From Campylobacterota bacterium (lineage in GTDB: Bacteria > Campylobacterota > Campylobacteria > Campylobacterales > Sulfurovaceae), in NCBI GenBank assembly GCA_003252535.1, contig QKDN01000002.1:1-64000 (forward strand): 64,000 nt of DNA, given 5' to 3'. The position numbers and the translations under genes are program-made. The notes beneath the pieces were generated by a model. That model saw nothing but the letters and a program-made list of their open reading frames with translations, did no database searches and had not been told where the DNA came from. Positions 1-9,200 of the stretch are shown here, one piece after another; the stretch's first letter is position 1, and each line of letters begins with the position of its first letter.

Positions 1-114
1 AATGAATTTAGTTTGACTGAAAAAGAAAAAAATGAATTTATATCTTTTTTGTATTTATTAAGTGAAATAATAGATAGGGGAGAAGATCAAAATATTTATT
101 TTGCTTTTGACTGA
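1..114 (+). CDS. C-terminal end of an unidentified protein (partial)
   Basis: An open frame enters from the left edge in frame 1 and stops with TGA at 112-114, giving 37 residues rich in Lys, Glu, Phe and Leu (for example LTEKEKNEFISFLYLLSE). The 'LTxxEKxxFxxFL' style ending is seen at the C-termini of several cytochrome c-like proteins, but 37 residues are too few for a family call. The stretch is AT-rich like the following restriction genes. The 167 bases between its stop and the next gene hold no convincing gene. Confidence 0.4.
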   Translation, partial: NEFSLTEKEKNEFISFLYLLSEIIDRGEDQNIYFAFD

Positions 115-281
115 ATTATCGCTCTCTCTACGACTTGAGTGTGAAATTATATACGGGAACCAAGCAGTCAAGTCCATATGCATTGCGCAACGCAGTTACG
201 CAACGAGAGGAAATCAAATAAATGAGTTATTTAGATAAGTTTTGATATTTTATTCCATTAAATTGATACAGGTAAACTATT

Positions 282-905
282 ATGGATATTGAGCAAACAA
301 TTATAGAACTAGCACAAAAGTACGCTGATAATTTAAAACTTCAAATAGATATTCGGATGGAAGAGATGGAAGGTGACGATAAGTCGCATTATCTCATTTA
401 TCAAGTCCTTGGCATTACTGACGAAGAGGGTCGTTTGATCGATTTGTATCAAAACAAAGGGAGGTTTTTATACAAGTATGCAGGCTCATTTTTGGAAGAA
501 GCTACAAAATTATGTTTCCTGTATAGCTTTCCCAAATCTGCCGCTATCAAAATTCCGAACACACTGGGACAAAGACCAAAAACATTCGAAATAGATTGTC
601 TGGAGGGGAATAATGCTATTGAGATCAAGTGGAGAGATGCCACGACCGACGGCGACCATATCACAAAAGAACATACCAGAATCCAGGTCATTCATCAAGC
701 AGGCTATATCCCAATAAGAGTAATGTTTTATTATCCCAATCGTACACAGGCAATCAAAATACAAAATACACTTGAAACTCTCTATAAAGGTATCGGAGGC
801 GAATACTACAGCGGTGAGAGAGCATGGGAATATGTAAAACAAAGAACGGGTGTAGACTTGAAAAATATTTTGGAAAAAATTGCCGGTAATAATTTCAGTG
901 GGTAA
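282..905 (+). CDS. ApaLI-type type II restriction endonuclease
   Basis: A 207-residue protein resembling the ApaLI restriction endonuclease family, whose prototype cuts GTGCAC. The visible signature is in the middle: FEIDCLEG followed by AIEIKWRDATTDGDH and the residues KEHTRI. An acidic residue followed by E-I-K is a PD-(D/E)XK-type catalytic core, and the W-R-D-A-T-x-D-G-D-H string is what I recognise as family-specific. The gene is AT-rich compared with the rest of the window. It sits directly upstream of a DNA methyltransferase, which fits a type II restriction-modification pair. No controller (C) gene is visible between or before them. The cleavage specificity is inferred from the family and was not read from the sequence. 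Confidence 0.85.
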   Translation: MDIEQTIIELAQKYADNLKLQIDIRMEEMEGDDKSHYLIYQVLGITDEEGRLIDLYQNKGRFLYKYAGSFLEEATKLCFLYSFPKSAAIKIPNTLGQRPKTFEIDCLEGNNAIEIKWRDATTDGDHITKEHTRIQVIHQAGYIPIRVMFYYPNRTQAIKIQNTLETLYKGIGGEYYSGERAWEYVKQRTGVDLKNILEKIAGNNFSG

Positions 906-909
906 AAGA

Positions 910-2097
910 ATGGAGAGGGTTATACAGGGTGATTGTCTGGATGTTTTGAAGGACTTTGAAGACGATAATATAGATTTGATCTACTTAGACCCACCGTTTT
1001 TTACCAACAAGGTTCAAAAACTTACGACAAGAGACGGCAACAAAGAGTTTTCCTACAGCGATATCTGGAAAAGCGATGAGGAATATGCAAAATTTTTGTA
1101 CTATAGATTGGTACAGTTAAGAAGGGTTTTAAAGGAGACGGGGAGTATTTTTGTCCATTGCGATAAAAACTCAACTCATATTGTCAAAGCGTTACTTGAT
1201 GATGTTTTCGGTTTCAGGCAGTTTCAGTCAGAAATCATCTGGTATTACAAGAGATGGTCCAATTCAAAAAAAGGACTTTTGCCCTCGCACCAAACGATCT
1301 ATTTTTATTCAAAATCATCGGATTTTGTCTTCAATACTCTCTATAATGACTACTCGATGACGACAAATATAGATCAAATATTACAAAAAAGAACAAGAGA
1401 CAAAAACGGCAAGACCGTCTATGCAAAAGATGAAAACGGGCAAATAATTAGTAGTGATATCAAAAAAGGAGTACCGCTTAACGATGTGTGGGAGATCCCC
1501 TATCTCAATCCAAAGGCAAAGGAGAGAGTTGGATATCCGACTCAAAAACCTGTTTTGTTGTTGGAGCGAATCATTGAAATCGCATCTAATGAAGGTGATA
1601 TTGTCCTCGATCCTTTTTGTGGAAGCGGTACGACACTCGTAGCGGGAAAGCTGAAAAACAGAGGAGTGATCGGTATCGATATATCGCAAGATGCCGTTGA
1701 GCTTAGTGAAAAAAGGCTCAGAAATCCGATCAAAAGCGAATCAAATCTGCTCAAAAACGGTAAAGAGACATACAATACCGTCGATGTCCTGGTAGAAAAA
1801 ATTTTGCATGATATCGACTATATACCCGTGCAGAGAAATAGTGGGATAGATGCTATACTCAAAGAGAAATATCAAGATAGTCCAATACTTATCCGTATAC
1901 AAAAGGAGCATGAGACACTCGAAGAGGCGATCAGGCAGCTCAGTAAAGCAGTAGATATAAAAAACTCTAAAAAGTCATTTTTGATAAGAACCAATGATAT
2001 CAAATCGCTCTTTGAATATGATGTGTATAGCAATAGAATCGAGATAATCAAGTCTACTGCTTACGGTCTCAAAGAGATTTTAAATCAGGTGAAATAG
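910..2097 (+). CDS. Beta-class DNA amino-methyltransferase of the ApaLI-like R-M pair
   Basis: A site-specific DNA methyltransferase that would protect the host from the upstream endonuclease. The catalytic motif DPPF lies near residue 28 (LIYLDPPFF). The S-adenosylmethionine motif comes late in the catalytic domain (LDPFCGSGTTLVAG), preceded by GYPTQKP. Motif IV before motif I defines the beta class of N6-A/N4-C methyltransferases. About 120 further residues follow (with NSGIDAIL), probably target recognition. The frame is open back to 880, but the ATG at 910 lies 4 bases after the endonuclease stop and gives the natural start MERVIQGDCLDVL. The gene is AT-rich like its partner. Which base it methylates cannot be told from sequence. 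Confidence 0.87.
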   Translation: MERVIQGDCLDVLKDFEDDNIDLIYLDPPFFTNKVQKLTTRDGNKEFSYSDIWKSDEEYAKFLYYRLVQLRRVLKETGSIFVHCDKNSTHIVKALLDDVFGFRQFQSEIIWYYKRWSNSKKGLLPSHQTIYFYSKSSDFVFNTLYNDYSMTTNIDQILQKRTRDKNGKTVYAKDENGQIISSDIKKGVPLNDVWEIPYLNPKAKERVGYPTQKPVLLLERIIEIASNEGDIVLDPFCGSGTTLVAGKLKNRGVIGIDISQDAVELSEKRLRNPIKSESNLLKNGKETYNTVDVLVEKILHDIDYIPVQRNSGIDAILKEKYQDSPILIRIQKEHETLEEAIRQLSKAVDIKNSKKSFLIRTNDIKSLFEYDVYSNRIEIIKSTAYGLKEILNQVK

Positions 2098-2166
2098 CAT
2101 TAGATTATATGATTAGCAAATATTTTTCTGCTTTTTATAGCTGTTTTTCTTATTTCATTGGCATTG

Positions 2167-2185
2167 GGCTGAAGCCGCCGAATCC
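2167..2185 (-). repeat. Repeat D copy 1 (GGATTCGGCGGCTTCAGCC)
   Basis: Read on the minus strand, this 19-base string matches the core of two other copies in the window at 31932-31958 and 38876-38930. It lies between the methyltransferase and the next gene. The partial palindrome GGCTTCAGCC / GGCTGAAGCC suggests a small dispersed palindromic element. Confidence 0.55.
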
Positions 2186-2306
2186 AAAATATCTGTGCTG
2201 ATCTTTTCCACTCATCCCAAAGCTTCCGGCCTTTCCATCGCTCCTCTTTGCCCCATGATATTCTTTGGATATAATGGAGTGCGAAAGCACAGTCCAAAGG
2301 AGTAGT

Positions 2307-2993
2307 ATGTCGATCAATACCGTTGTGCTGATCATCCTGATAGTATTTCTTGTCTATTATCTCTATCGTGTGGAGCAGAAAAGCAGGCAGCGAACCCAGT
2401 TGCAGTTCATCGCCGGGTATAAGTTCCCGCAGAGGGTCAGAGAGAGCGTACTCAAAAAATATCCCCATCTCAAAGAGAGCGATGTCGACCTGGTGATCCA
2501 GGGGCTGCGGGATTTTTTCCATATCTCCAACCAGGCCAAAGGGGAGATGGTCTCCATGCCCTCGCAGGTGGTCGATGTGGCATGGCACGAATTCATCCTC
2601 TTCACCAGAGCCTATCAGAAGTTCTCCCGGAAAGCTTTCGGGAAATTCTTCCACCACCACCCGGTCGAAGCGATGAGGAGCCAAACCGAGGCGCAGGAGG
2701 GTATCAAACGGGCATGGAAACTCTCATGTGAAAAGGAAGATATCCACATCGAAAGACCGGACAGGCTGCCGCTGCTCTTTGCCCTGGATAATCAGTTGGA
2801 TATCGAAGACGGCTTTCGGTATGCGCTCAATTGCCGAGCCTATGACTCTTCCGCTTCCTCGTCATTCTGCGCCAGCGATATAGCGTGCAGCGGCTCATCG
2901 AGCTGCGCAGGAGACTCACTGGGAGGTAATAGCAGCTGCTCCGGCTCAAGTTGCAGCGGAGGCGGATGTGGCGGCGGGTGCGGCGGAGCATAA
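2307..2993 (+). CDS. Single-pass membrane protein with GRDP-like domain and Gly/Ser/Cys-rich tail
   Basis: A 228-residue protein. The start is taken at ATG 2307, preceded by AAAGGAGTAGT; the frame is open further upstream, but that extension has no such site. Residues about 3-18 form one N-terminal membrane segment. The middle contains VVDVAWHEFILFTRAYQKF, resembling the 'VDxxWHxHIL' motif of glycine-rich-domain (GRDP-like) proteins. The last 45 residues are almost only Ser, Cys, Gly and Ala, with repeated CSGSSC and CGGGCGG. The function is unknown. The tail could bind metal or form cross-links, but that is conjecture. A possible micro-ORF and a zinc-ribbon membrane protein follow with overlapping start and stop codons, so the three may form one transcription unit. 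Confidence 0.75.
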   Translation: MSINTVVLIILIVFLVYYLYRVEQKSRQRTQLQFIAGYKFPQRVRESVLKKYPHLKESDVDLVIQGLRDFFHISNQAKGEMVSMPSQVVDVAWHEFILFTRAYQKFSRKAFGKFFHHHPVEAMRSQTEAQEGIKRAWKLSCEKEDIHIERPDRLPLLFALDNQLDIEDGFRYALNCRAYDSSASSSFCASDIACSGSSSCAGDSLGGNSSCSGSSCSGGGCGGGCGGA

Positions 2994-3064
2994 TGAGGTT
3001 TCGAAACAAGGGTATGTTCGCTGCCAAAATGCTGCAAACAGAGAAGGGTGAGATCAAAGCATGA
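2993..3064 (+). CDS. Possible 23-residue micro-ORF coupled to both neighbours
   Basis: The last base of the upstream TAA stop is the first base of an ATG (TAATG at 2991-2995). This frame runs 23 codons and stops with TGA in an ATGA overlap with the start of the next gene (3061-3064). GGAG precedes the ATG. The peptide is basic (R, K rich). Overlaps at both ends are typical of translationally coupled genes and can also arise by chance. I know no family for it. Confidence 0.3.
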   Translation: MRFRNKGMFAAKMLQTEKGEIKA

Positions 3065-3618
3065 TAGATCGAAATTTCGTCGTATGTAAAGTATGCGGCA
3101 CATACTATACCGCAAACATGGCCCGGTGTCCGAAGTGCAAGACCACGCACACCGGAGAGACAACCGATACAGGTCCGATCAATAGAGTCTATATGGGTAT
3201 CCTGCTGGTCATAGCGATCTTCCTGATAGCATTGTATCACCACCCACTTTTTCAGGAGATAATCCATGTATCGCACTACAGAGTGGCGAATCATCCGAAG
3301 ATCGGTCAAAAGGTCTCGTTTGCGCAGCCGATAGTGTATATCGTCAGGGAAACACCGTCTATCGTACCGATCGTGGAGGAGATAGGCAGGGAGATAGAGA
3401 GGCTTCATCCAAAACGCGATGACGAGACGGTCAACGGCTACATTCCGGTCAAAACAGTTTTCACTGTCGTTGATGTATACTACTATAAGAATGCATTCAA
3501 CCCACCCGCTTACTATTACATTCTCAGCGATGGAGGAGAGCTCTATATACTTTCTGAGGATTCATTGGAATATCTGCAAAAGCCTGTTAATGAAGGGGTT
3601 TCTGCGTACAATACATAA
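3061..3618 (+). CDS. Zinc-ribbon single-pass membrane protein, unknown function
   Basis: A 185-residue protein. Four cysteines at residues 9, 12, 23 and 26 (CKVC and CPKC) form a short N-terminal zinc ribbon. Residues about 44-60 are one hydrophobic membrane segment. The remaining 120 residues are soluble and mixed alpha/beta in character, with no motif I recognise. With the ribbon on the cytoplasmic side the C-terminal part would be periplasmic, but topology is not certain. It follows the Gly/Cys-rich membrane protein closely. The function is unknown. Confidence 0.7.
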   Translation: MIDRNFVVCKVCGTYYTANMARCPKCKTTHTGETTDTGPINRVYMGILLVIAIFLIALYHHPLFQEIIHVSHYRVANHPKIGQKVSFAQPIVYIVRETPSIVPIVEEIGREIERLHPKRDDETVNGYIPVKTVFTVVDVYYYKNAFNPPAYYYILSDGGELYILSEDSLEYLQKPVNEGVSAYNT

Positions 3619-3639
3619 CAGATATCTCAAGGGCACCTC

Positions 3640-3697
3640 TAAAAACCCATTCAAAATACAAATGTTCCTGCGCCATGCAAACGAAAGCAACCCGTCA
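3640..3697. repeat. Repeat A, degenerate half copy
   Basis: The string CCTCTAAAAACCC followed by TTCCTGCGCCATGC resembles the left half of the repeat A copies at 9435, 36586 and 44371. The right half (GCGCATGGCTTCTCGC) is missing. The copy ends at the stop codon of the minus-strand DUF1801 gene, so the intergenic region between two convergent genes is essentially this remnant. Confidence 0.5.
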
Positions 3698-4306
3698 CCC
3701 CTTCGCCGACGGCGGATGGGGCATCTTCATATAGAGACCACCACGGCGCAGTTCGTCGAGCATCTGGGCAAGGCGTTTTTGTCTGGTGGGTTCGGTTTTG
3801 GCGTTCTGTATCCATCCGAGATAGTCGTTGCGCTGGTATCCTGGTCTGTTGCGATACTCATCCATGAGCCCGTCGCGGATGAGTGCATCCCTGACGAACT
3901 CCTCCATCTCGTTTCGGGGTTTTGGAGCAGGTTTGGGCCTGGACGAGGCGGCGGTCAGGAGGGTGTGTACCCGGTCGGCGAGGATGTCGGCGATCACCTC
4001 TTCGGGGAAAGGTTTGTCATAGGGGAGGCGGAGCGTCGTACCGCTGATCGTGTAGCCTGTGAGCCGCGCTTCGTACCTCAGGAGGATATCGTGGTCGGTG
4101 GTGACGAAGCTGATGTGACTGGCTGCCGGGGAGTAGGTGACGATGGGGCGTTTGATATGGGGATACATGAAGGTCGGCAGGTTGTAGTATATGGTCTCTT
4201 CGACCTCTTCGGGGAGGTGCGAGGCGATGAGCCCGTGGAGCTCCCTCATCCGCTCGTATACCAACCCATCATAGTTCTCAAGCCAGGCGCTGATCTGTGC
4301 CGTCAT
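3695..4306 (-). CDS. DUF1801 / YdhG-like protein with YdeI-type C-terminus
   Basis: A 203-residue soluble protein. The N-terminal 100 residues match the DUF1801 (YdhG/frataxin-like fold) pattern: ELHGLIASHLPEEVEETIYY, then NLPTFMY, a PIVTYSPAASHISF strand, and LRLPYDKPFPEEVI. The C-terminal part after a proline-rich linker (RPKPAPKPR) has the YdeI/OmpD-associated style ending with NAKTEPTRQKRLAQMLDELRR. Some DUF1801 proteins have been called iron chaperones, but their biochemical role is unclear. It is transcribed alone on the minus strand, next to a convergent plus-strand gene and downstream of a lipoprotein gene. Confidence 0.75.
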   Translation of the reverse strand: MTAQISAWLENYDGLVYERMRELHGLIASHLPEEVEETIYYNLPTFMYPHIKRPIVTYSPAASHISFVTTDHDILLRYEARLTGYTISGTTLRLPYDKPFPEEVIADILADRVHTLLTAASSRPKPAPKPRNEMEEFVRDALIRDGLMDEYRNRPGYQRNDYLGWIQNAKTEPTRQKRLAQMLDELRRGGLYMKMPHPPSAKG

Positions 4307-4332
4307 GTCTGCTCCTTCCGCTTATTCCTCTC

Positions 4333-5346
4333 CTACTCTATCCCCGAAAGGTCCGCGAGGTTGATCTGGTCGGCGACACATTCGCCTGCGTAGATCGATG
4401 CGAGCCTTCGTGGGTGGTGTGCATCCTCTTCGAGCTCTTCCCTGTGGATCCTGGCGAGGTCGGGTCTGTGGACGCTGCCGTCGGTCGTCCACCAGTCCAC
4501 ATCGGGGAACGCATCGGTGGGCGTGTTGTCATGGAAAGGGGTCCACATATCGATCAGGCGTATCTTGCGCCCGTCGGTATTGAGCTCATTGACGACGCTC
4601 TGTGCGATATCGACATAGTAGGTCTTCTGGCGGGCGAGCCAGCTGTCGGCAGCGGTCTGGGTCGTCGGGAGGCTGCCCATCGCCGCCGCGTCGAGCATGT
4701 GTGCCGTGACATAGACGATGGGGTGGGTGCGGCAGTTCGAACCCTGGTCGAGGGCGAGGATAAGCTCGCGGAGCTTCTGGCGGTAGGTGTCGTCGGGGAC
4801 ATCGCCGTTGAGGTCGTTCCCGCCGCGCGCTGCAAAAGCGATATCATAGCAGTAGCTCTTGCTGGTGAGCTCGCTGCCGTGGATATTGATCCAGTCATCG
4901 ACCGTCGTACCGGCGATCGCCGATGTGTGACCGATGGAGGTGTTGGTGTAGGTCCCTGTCGAGCAGTCACTCGTATCGGGGTTGGTCCAGCAGCCCGACC
5001 CGACCCATGAGACGGTGAGCGCAGGCTCTCGCAGATTGAGCTTCTGGGCGAAGGGGACCATCCACCCCATCTCCTCGGTGATGTTCCCGGTGCCGTTGAG
5101 AGAACCGTCGGTATTGAACGGGAGAGAGTTCATATGGTTGAACTCTTCGATGCTCTCGCCCGCGACATAGACCCTGAGGGTGCTGGGATCGCCTGTGTAG
5201 GCTCCCGTTGTGTCGGTCGTATTCGTCGTGTCCGTTGTATCGGTCGTGTCCGTCGTTGTGCCTGAAGAGCCGCCCGAACTTCCGCATCCCAAAATACCCA
5301 GAGAGAGTACTGCTATAACGCTGTATGATATCACCTTTGAAAACAT
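4333..5346 (-). CDS. Lipoprotein with SGNH/GDSL-type hydrolase domain
   Basis: A 337-residue protein with a lipoprotein signal (LGILGC, lipidated Cys about residue 21). A Gly/Ser stretch and a threonine-rich linker of repeated D-T-T units (about 31-47) follow. The rest resembles SGNH hydrolases: block I GES with Ser about residue 65, a GGND block (block III), and a C-terminal DxxH block ending in HP (Asp308, His311). It is therefore probably an envelope-anchored esterase or deacetylase facing the periplasm or the surface. The substrate is unknown. It stands alone between the DUF1801 gene and the C39-like membrane protein. Confidence 0.72.
   Translation of the reverse strand: MFSKVISYSVIAVLSLGILGCGSSGGSSGTTTDTTDTTDTTNTTDTTGAYTGDPSTLRVYVAGESIEEFNHMNSLPFNTDGSLNGTGNITEEMGWMVPFAQKLNLREPALTVSWVGSGCWTNPDTSDCSTGTYTNTSIGHTSAIAGTTVDDWINIHGSELTSKSYCYDIAFAARGGNDLNGDVPDDTYRQKLRELILALDQGSNCRTHPIVYVTAHMLDAAAMGSLPTTQTAADSWLARQKTYYVDIAQSVVNELNTDGRKIRLIDMWTPFHDNTPTDAFPDVDWWTTDGSVHRPDLARIHREELEEDAHHPRRLASIYAGECVADQINLADLSGIE
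5208..5259 (-). repeat. Short tandem repeat encoding the D-T-T linker
   Basis: Nine-base units related to GTCGTGTCC/GTTGTATCG repeat several times and encode Asp-Thr-Thr steps in the lipoprotein linker. Because the unit is a multiple of three, copy-number change would alter linker length without breaking the frame. Confidence 0.55.
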
Positions 5347-5462
5347 CGCTTCTCCTTCCTGATCTGCACTTCGCTGTTTTGTTGCGAGATTTCACAACGC
5401 CTCATGATATTTTGTATTATAACCATATTTTGCGCTGTGAAGATAGAGAAGGTGGGAATTTT

Positions 5463-6287
5463 TTACCTGTAGACCCGTATCCCGTTGCCGTGCCACCGTT
5501 TGGCGATCTCAGCTGCACTGAGGAGCAGGTCGCCGTCCATGGGGTCGAGGATGCGGTACCGGTCGCCGGCTTTGCCCCAGTAGGCTACGGCGTGGTTCTC
5601 GTATCCGTCGCGGCGGTCGATGAAGAGGATCGCCCTTGGCTCTACATCACCCAGGCTCTCGTATCTGCCGTTCAGTGTCTCGTATCCGAAGCCGAGCTGA
5701 TCGAGGGCATAGCGCAGCTGCCCGGCAGTGGTGCCGTAGCGGGTCGTCCCTGTCATGCGCGCAGCATCGTATTCGTTGAGCTCTTTCCCGTAGGATCGGA
5801 TGATCGTCGAGAGAGAGGCTGGAGCGCAGGTGTAGAGGGTGGTCTGGAAAGTGACGGGGGTCCTTTTGGGCCGGAGGGGGACGATCTCGCGGTAGACCGG
5901 GGTGTTGCGGTCGTATGCCAGATCGAGGAAGAAGAGGTCGAGGAGGATCACCGCCGCAAAGAAGATACGTCTCTTCTCTTTCGCAAGCACGGAGAGGACA
6001 TAGCCGCTGAAGAGCGGGAGGAAGAGCCCGATGAGCATCCAGACAAAAAGGACCGTATATCTCTGGAGTAGGAGCGGAAATGTCTGTGCGAGGGTGTCGA
6101 ACTTGAGCGAGGCGAGGAGTATGACGGTCATCACCGCCGCTGCTCCCCCGATCATGCCGATAGCCCCGGTATGGCGGTGGGCCGTGTGGAGCTCCATATC
6201 GGGATGTACTTTGCGGCTATGTGCACCTTGCGCCCATCCAGCGGCCAGGAGGAGCAGGAAGAGCGTTGTGGCTGCTGCGGCTTCCAT
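5463..6287 (-). CDS. Membrane protein with C-terminal C39-like cysteine peptidase domain
   Basis: A 274-residue protein. Residues 1-125 contain about four hydrophobic membrane segments. Residues about 140-270 resemble the C39 (papain-like) peptidase fold: Gln148 in the oxyanion position, Cys154 in YTCAPASL, His232 in ENHAVAYW and Asp248 in ILDPMDG. These are the four expected catalytic positions at C39 spacing. C39 domains cleave leader peptides after double glycine in bacteriocin exporters; here the domain is joined to plain membrane segments and not to an ABC transporter. Its ATG lies two bases after the stop of the upstream RND permease, so the two are almost certainly co-translated. The substrate is unknown. 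Confidence 0.72.
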   Translation of the reverse strand: MEAAAATTLFLLLLAAGWAQGAHSRKVHPDMELHTAHRHTGAIGMIGGAAAVMTVILLASLKFDTLAQTFPLLLQRYTVLFVWMLIGLFLPLFSGYVLSVLAKEKRRIFFAAVILLDLFFLDLAYDRNTPVYREIVPLRPKRTPVTFQTTLYTCAPASLSTIIRSYGKELNEYDAARMTGTTRYGTTAGQLRYALDQLGFGYETLNGRYESLGDVEPRAILFIDRRDGYENHAVAYWGKAGDRYRILDPMDGDLLLSAAEIAKRWHGNGIRVYR

Positions 6288-6288
6288 G

Positions 6289-9200
6289 CTACGCCTCCTG
6301 CTTGAACCTGCCTTTGTAGAGGTAGGTATAGAGGATAGGGAGGTAGAGGAGGTTGAGGACCGTACCCCATGCGAGGCCGAATCCCAGCGCGACCGCCAGC
6401 GGCTGGAAGATCACCGCCTGCCCGACCGGGAAGAAGATCAGTGTCGCCAGCCCCACAAGGGTCGTCACCGAAGTGAGGACGATAGGGCGGAAACGCTTGG
6501 CGGCGAGGCGGTAGACGTCGTCGATGGTTTGCGCGCTTTTGAGGGTGACGAGCATGATGATCCCGTCGTTGATGACGACACCGCTGAGTCCCAGCGTCCC
6601 GATGAGGGTCGGCATACCGATGTTGAGCCCCAGCAACAGGTGTCCCACCATGACCCCGAGGATCGAGAAGGGGATCACCGAGAGGAGGATCAGCGACTCA
6701 CGGTAGGAGTTGAGCAGGTAGAGCAGCGAGAGGAGGATCAGCAGCAGGGCGGCAGAGGCAGCCGAGAGCATATCGGAGCGAAGCTCTTCTTTCTTCTCTT
6801 TTTCCCCTTTCTTGACCACTCGGATACCCTCTTTGGAGAGGGCTTTGAGATCGGGTTCGAGGAGCTCGAGCACCTCGTCGGCGGTGATGATCTTCGGGTC
6901 TACGTTGGCGAAGATGTAGAAGTTCTTGACCCCTCTGTCCTTGGTCACTTTCTCGAAGTTCCTGATCGTTTCGAATGTCGTCACCTCACGCAGCGACACG
7001 CTCCGTCCGTCCGCGAGGAGGATGGGGAGCTCCTCGAGCTCCTGGAGATTGTCCTTCTGCCGCCCTTCGACCTTCACCTCCAGGAGTCCTTCGCGGTTGA
7101 AGGTGGAGGAGACCTTGCGGGTGAGGTAGAGATTGGAGAGGGCCTTGCCGATCATCTGCTCGTCGACCCCGAGCGATTCGCCGTAGGGGTTGATATGGAG
7201 CTTGATCTCGTCGATCCCCAGCTGCACCGTATCGGCGACGGAGGTGATGCCACCCATCGCTGAGAGCTTCTTCTCGAGCATCTGTGCCGCTTCGATGATG
7301 GCACGGTTGTCGTTGCCTATGAGACCGAGCATGATATCGGACTTGATGGGGCCTACCTTCTTCTGGACGACGCTGATCTCTTTAAGACCGTACTTTTCCT
7401 TGTAATGCTGCGCGTCGATGAACTTCGCCAGCTTTTTGGATATCCTGTCGGACTGGAGGTCCCTCGTGCGCCCCTCTTCGTCGTAATAGAACGAGAGATA
7501 GGGGGTGATATACTCATCGACGGCGTTCTGTGCCTTGAGCTTGGTCAGCTCGACGGTGATATCGCCGACATAGGGGTAGTTCTCGCTGTTGTTGGCGCTG
7601 TCTTTGCGGTAGCCTGCGACCGAGCCGACATGGTCGATGGAGAACTTCTCTTTGTTGGCATAGAGGTCGCGCTGTATCTCGAGGAGGATAGCGTCCATCT
7701 CCTCGACGCTCGTGTCGACATTCGATTTGAGGGCGATATGGATCGTGGTGGAGTCGAACTGTGGGAACATCTGGAACTTGCTGGTCTTGATCAGCAGGAA
7801 GCTCAGCAGCGGCACGACGATAATGAACGTGAAGAGGAAGCTCTTTTTGTGCTTCATCAGGTGGTGGATAATGCGGCTGTAGAGTTCGTTGGCCTTTTCC
7901 CATGAGCGCACCGGGTGTTTGGTATCGAGGGTGTGGGCGGCATGGATGGGGAGGAAGAGGAACGCTTCGAGCAGCGAAGCGATCACCAGTGCAGAGACGG
8001 CGATGGGGACGAGCTTCATCACCTCTCCCATCGTCCCGGAGATCATCAGCGCGGGGATGAAGGCAAAGAGGGTCGTCACCGAGGCTATCGTCACAGGGAG
8101 GGCCATCTCTTTGGTACCGACGATGGCGGCAGTGATGGAGTCGTACCCCTCCTCGATCTTCTGCTGGATATTCTCGCTCACCACGATGGCGTCGTCGACG
8201 ATGATCCCCAGGGCGAGCAGTACCCCGATCAGGGAGATCATATTGATCGTATAGCCGCTGAGGTAAAAGACGAACGCCCCGATGAGGAACGAAGTGGGGA
8301 TACCAAGCGTGATGATGAACGCCATCCGCATATTGATCAGCCAGGCCACCAGCAGGGCGATGATGATGAGCCCGAGGAGGATATTGGAGATGACGATATT
8401 GAGCCTGTCCTTGATCTTTTCGGTATTGTCATCATGGATGAAGACCTCCACGTCGGGGTTCCTCTCATGGAACTCCTCGAGCACTTTCTGTATCTGTCCC
8501 CCCAGCACCATGGCGTTCCCCTTCTGGTCCTGCTTGAGGACGATGTTGAGGGCGGGTTTGGCATCCATGTGGTAGAGGGTGAGGGAGTCCTCGTAGCGTT
8601 TGGAGACGGCGGCGATATCCTTGAGATAGAGGGTGTACTCTCCCACTTTGATGAGGGTGTTGCCCCAATCTTCGGCATTTTTCTTGCCGTTGGCGGTGGA
8701 GAGGTAGAAGAACCCCCGTTTCTGGTCCTCTATCTTGCCCAGCGGGAAGATGTAGGAGAGCTTGGCCAGAGCGGTGGCCACACTGTCGAAGTTGAGCCCC
8801 AGTGCGGCGATCCGCTCGGTATCGAGCTCAACATGGTAGTAGAGATCAGAATCGCCGAATATCTCGATGTCGTTGATATACTTGATCTTGGCCAGCCTCT
8901 CCTTGAGCTTCTGGGCCAGGGGTTTGAGCTGCGATATATCCAGGGTCGATGAGGTGACGGCGATATCAAGGAGGTCCCTTCGGGTCTCCTGCACGCTGAC
9001 GACGGGGTCGTCCATATCTTCGGGGAAATCCTTTTTGGCGATGGCGAGGGCATCCTTGACCTTGTCGGCGGTGTTGTATTTATCGATCCCTTTCTCCAGC
9101 TCGAGGACGACGGTGAAGCGTCCCGAGGTGATGACGGTGGTGAGCTCCTTGATCCCGTCGAGGTTCACAAGCTCCTCTTCGAGCGGGGTGACCGCCATCT

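Noticed and set aside
1-114. Cytochrome c peroxidase-like C-terminus at the left edge
   Set aside because: The LTEKEK...FLxxL pattern is suggestive, but only 37 residues are visible and no haem motif is present, so I left the product unnamed.
880-909. Upstream start for the methyltransferase at 880
   Set aside because: It would overlap the endonuclease gene by 26 bases and add ten residues with no family match. ATG 910 lies just after the endonuclease stop and gives the typical N-terminus.
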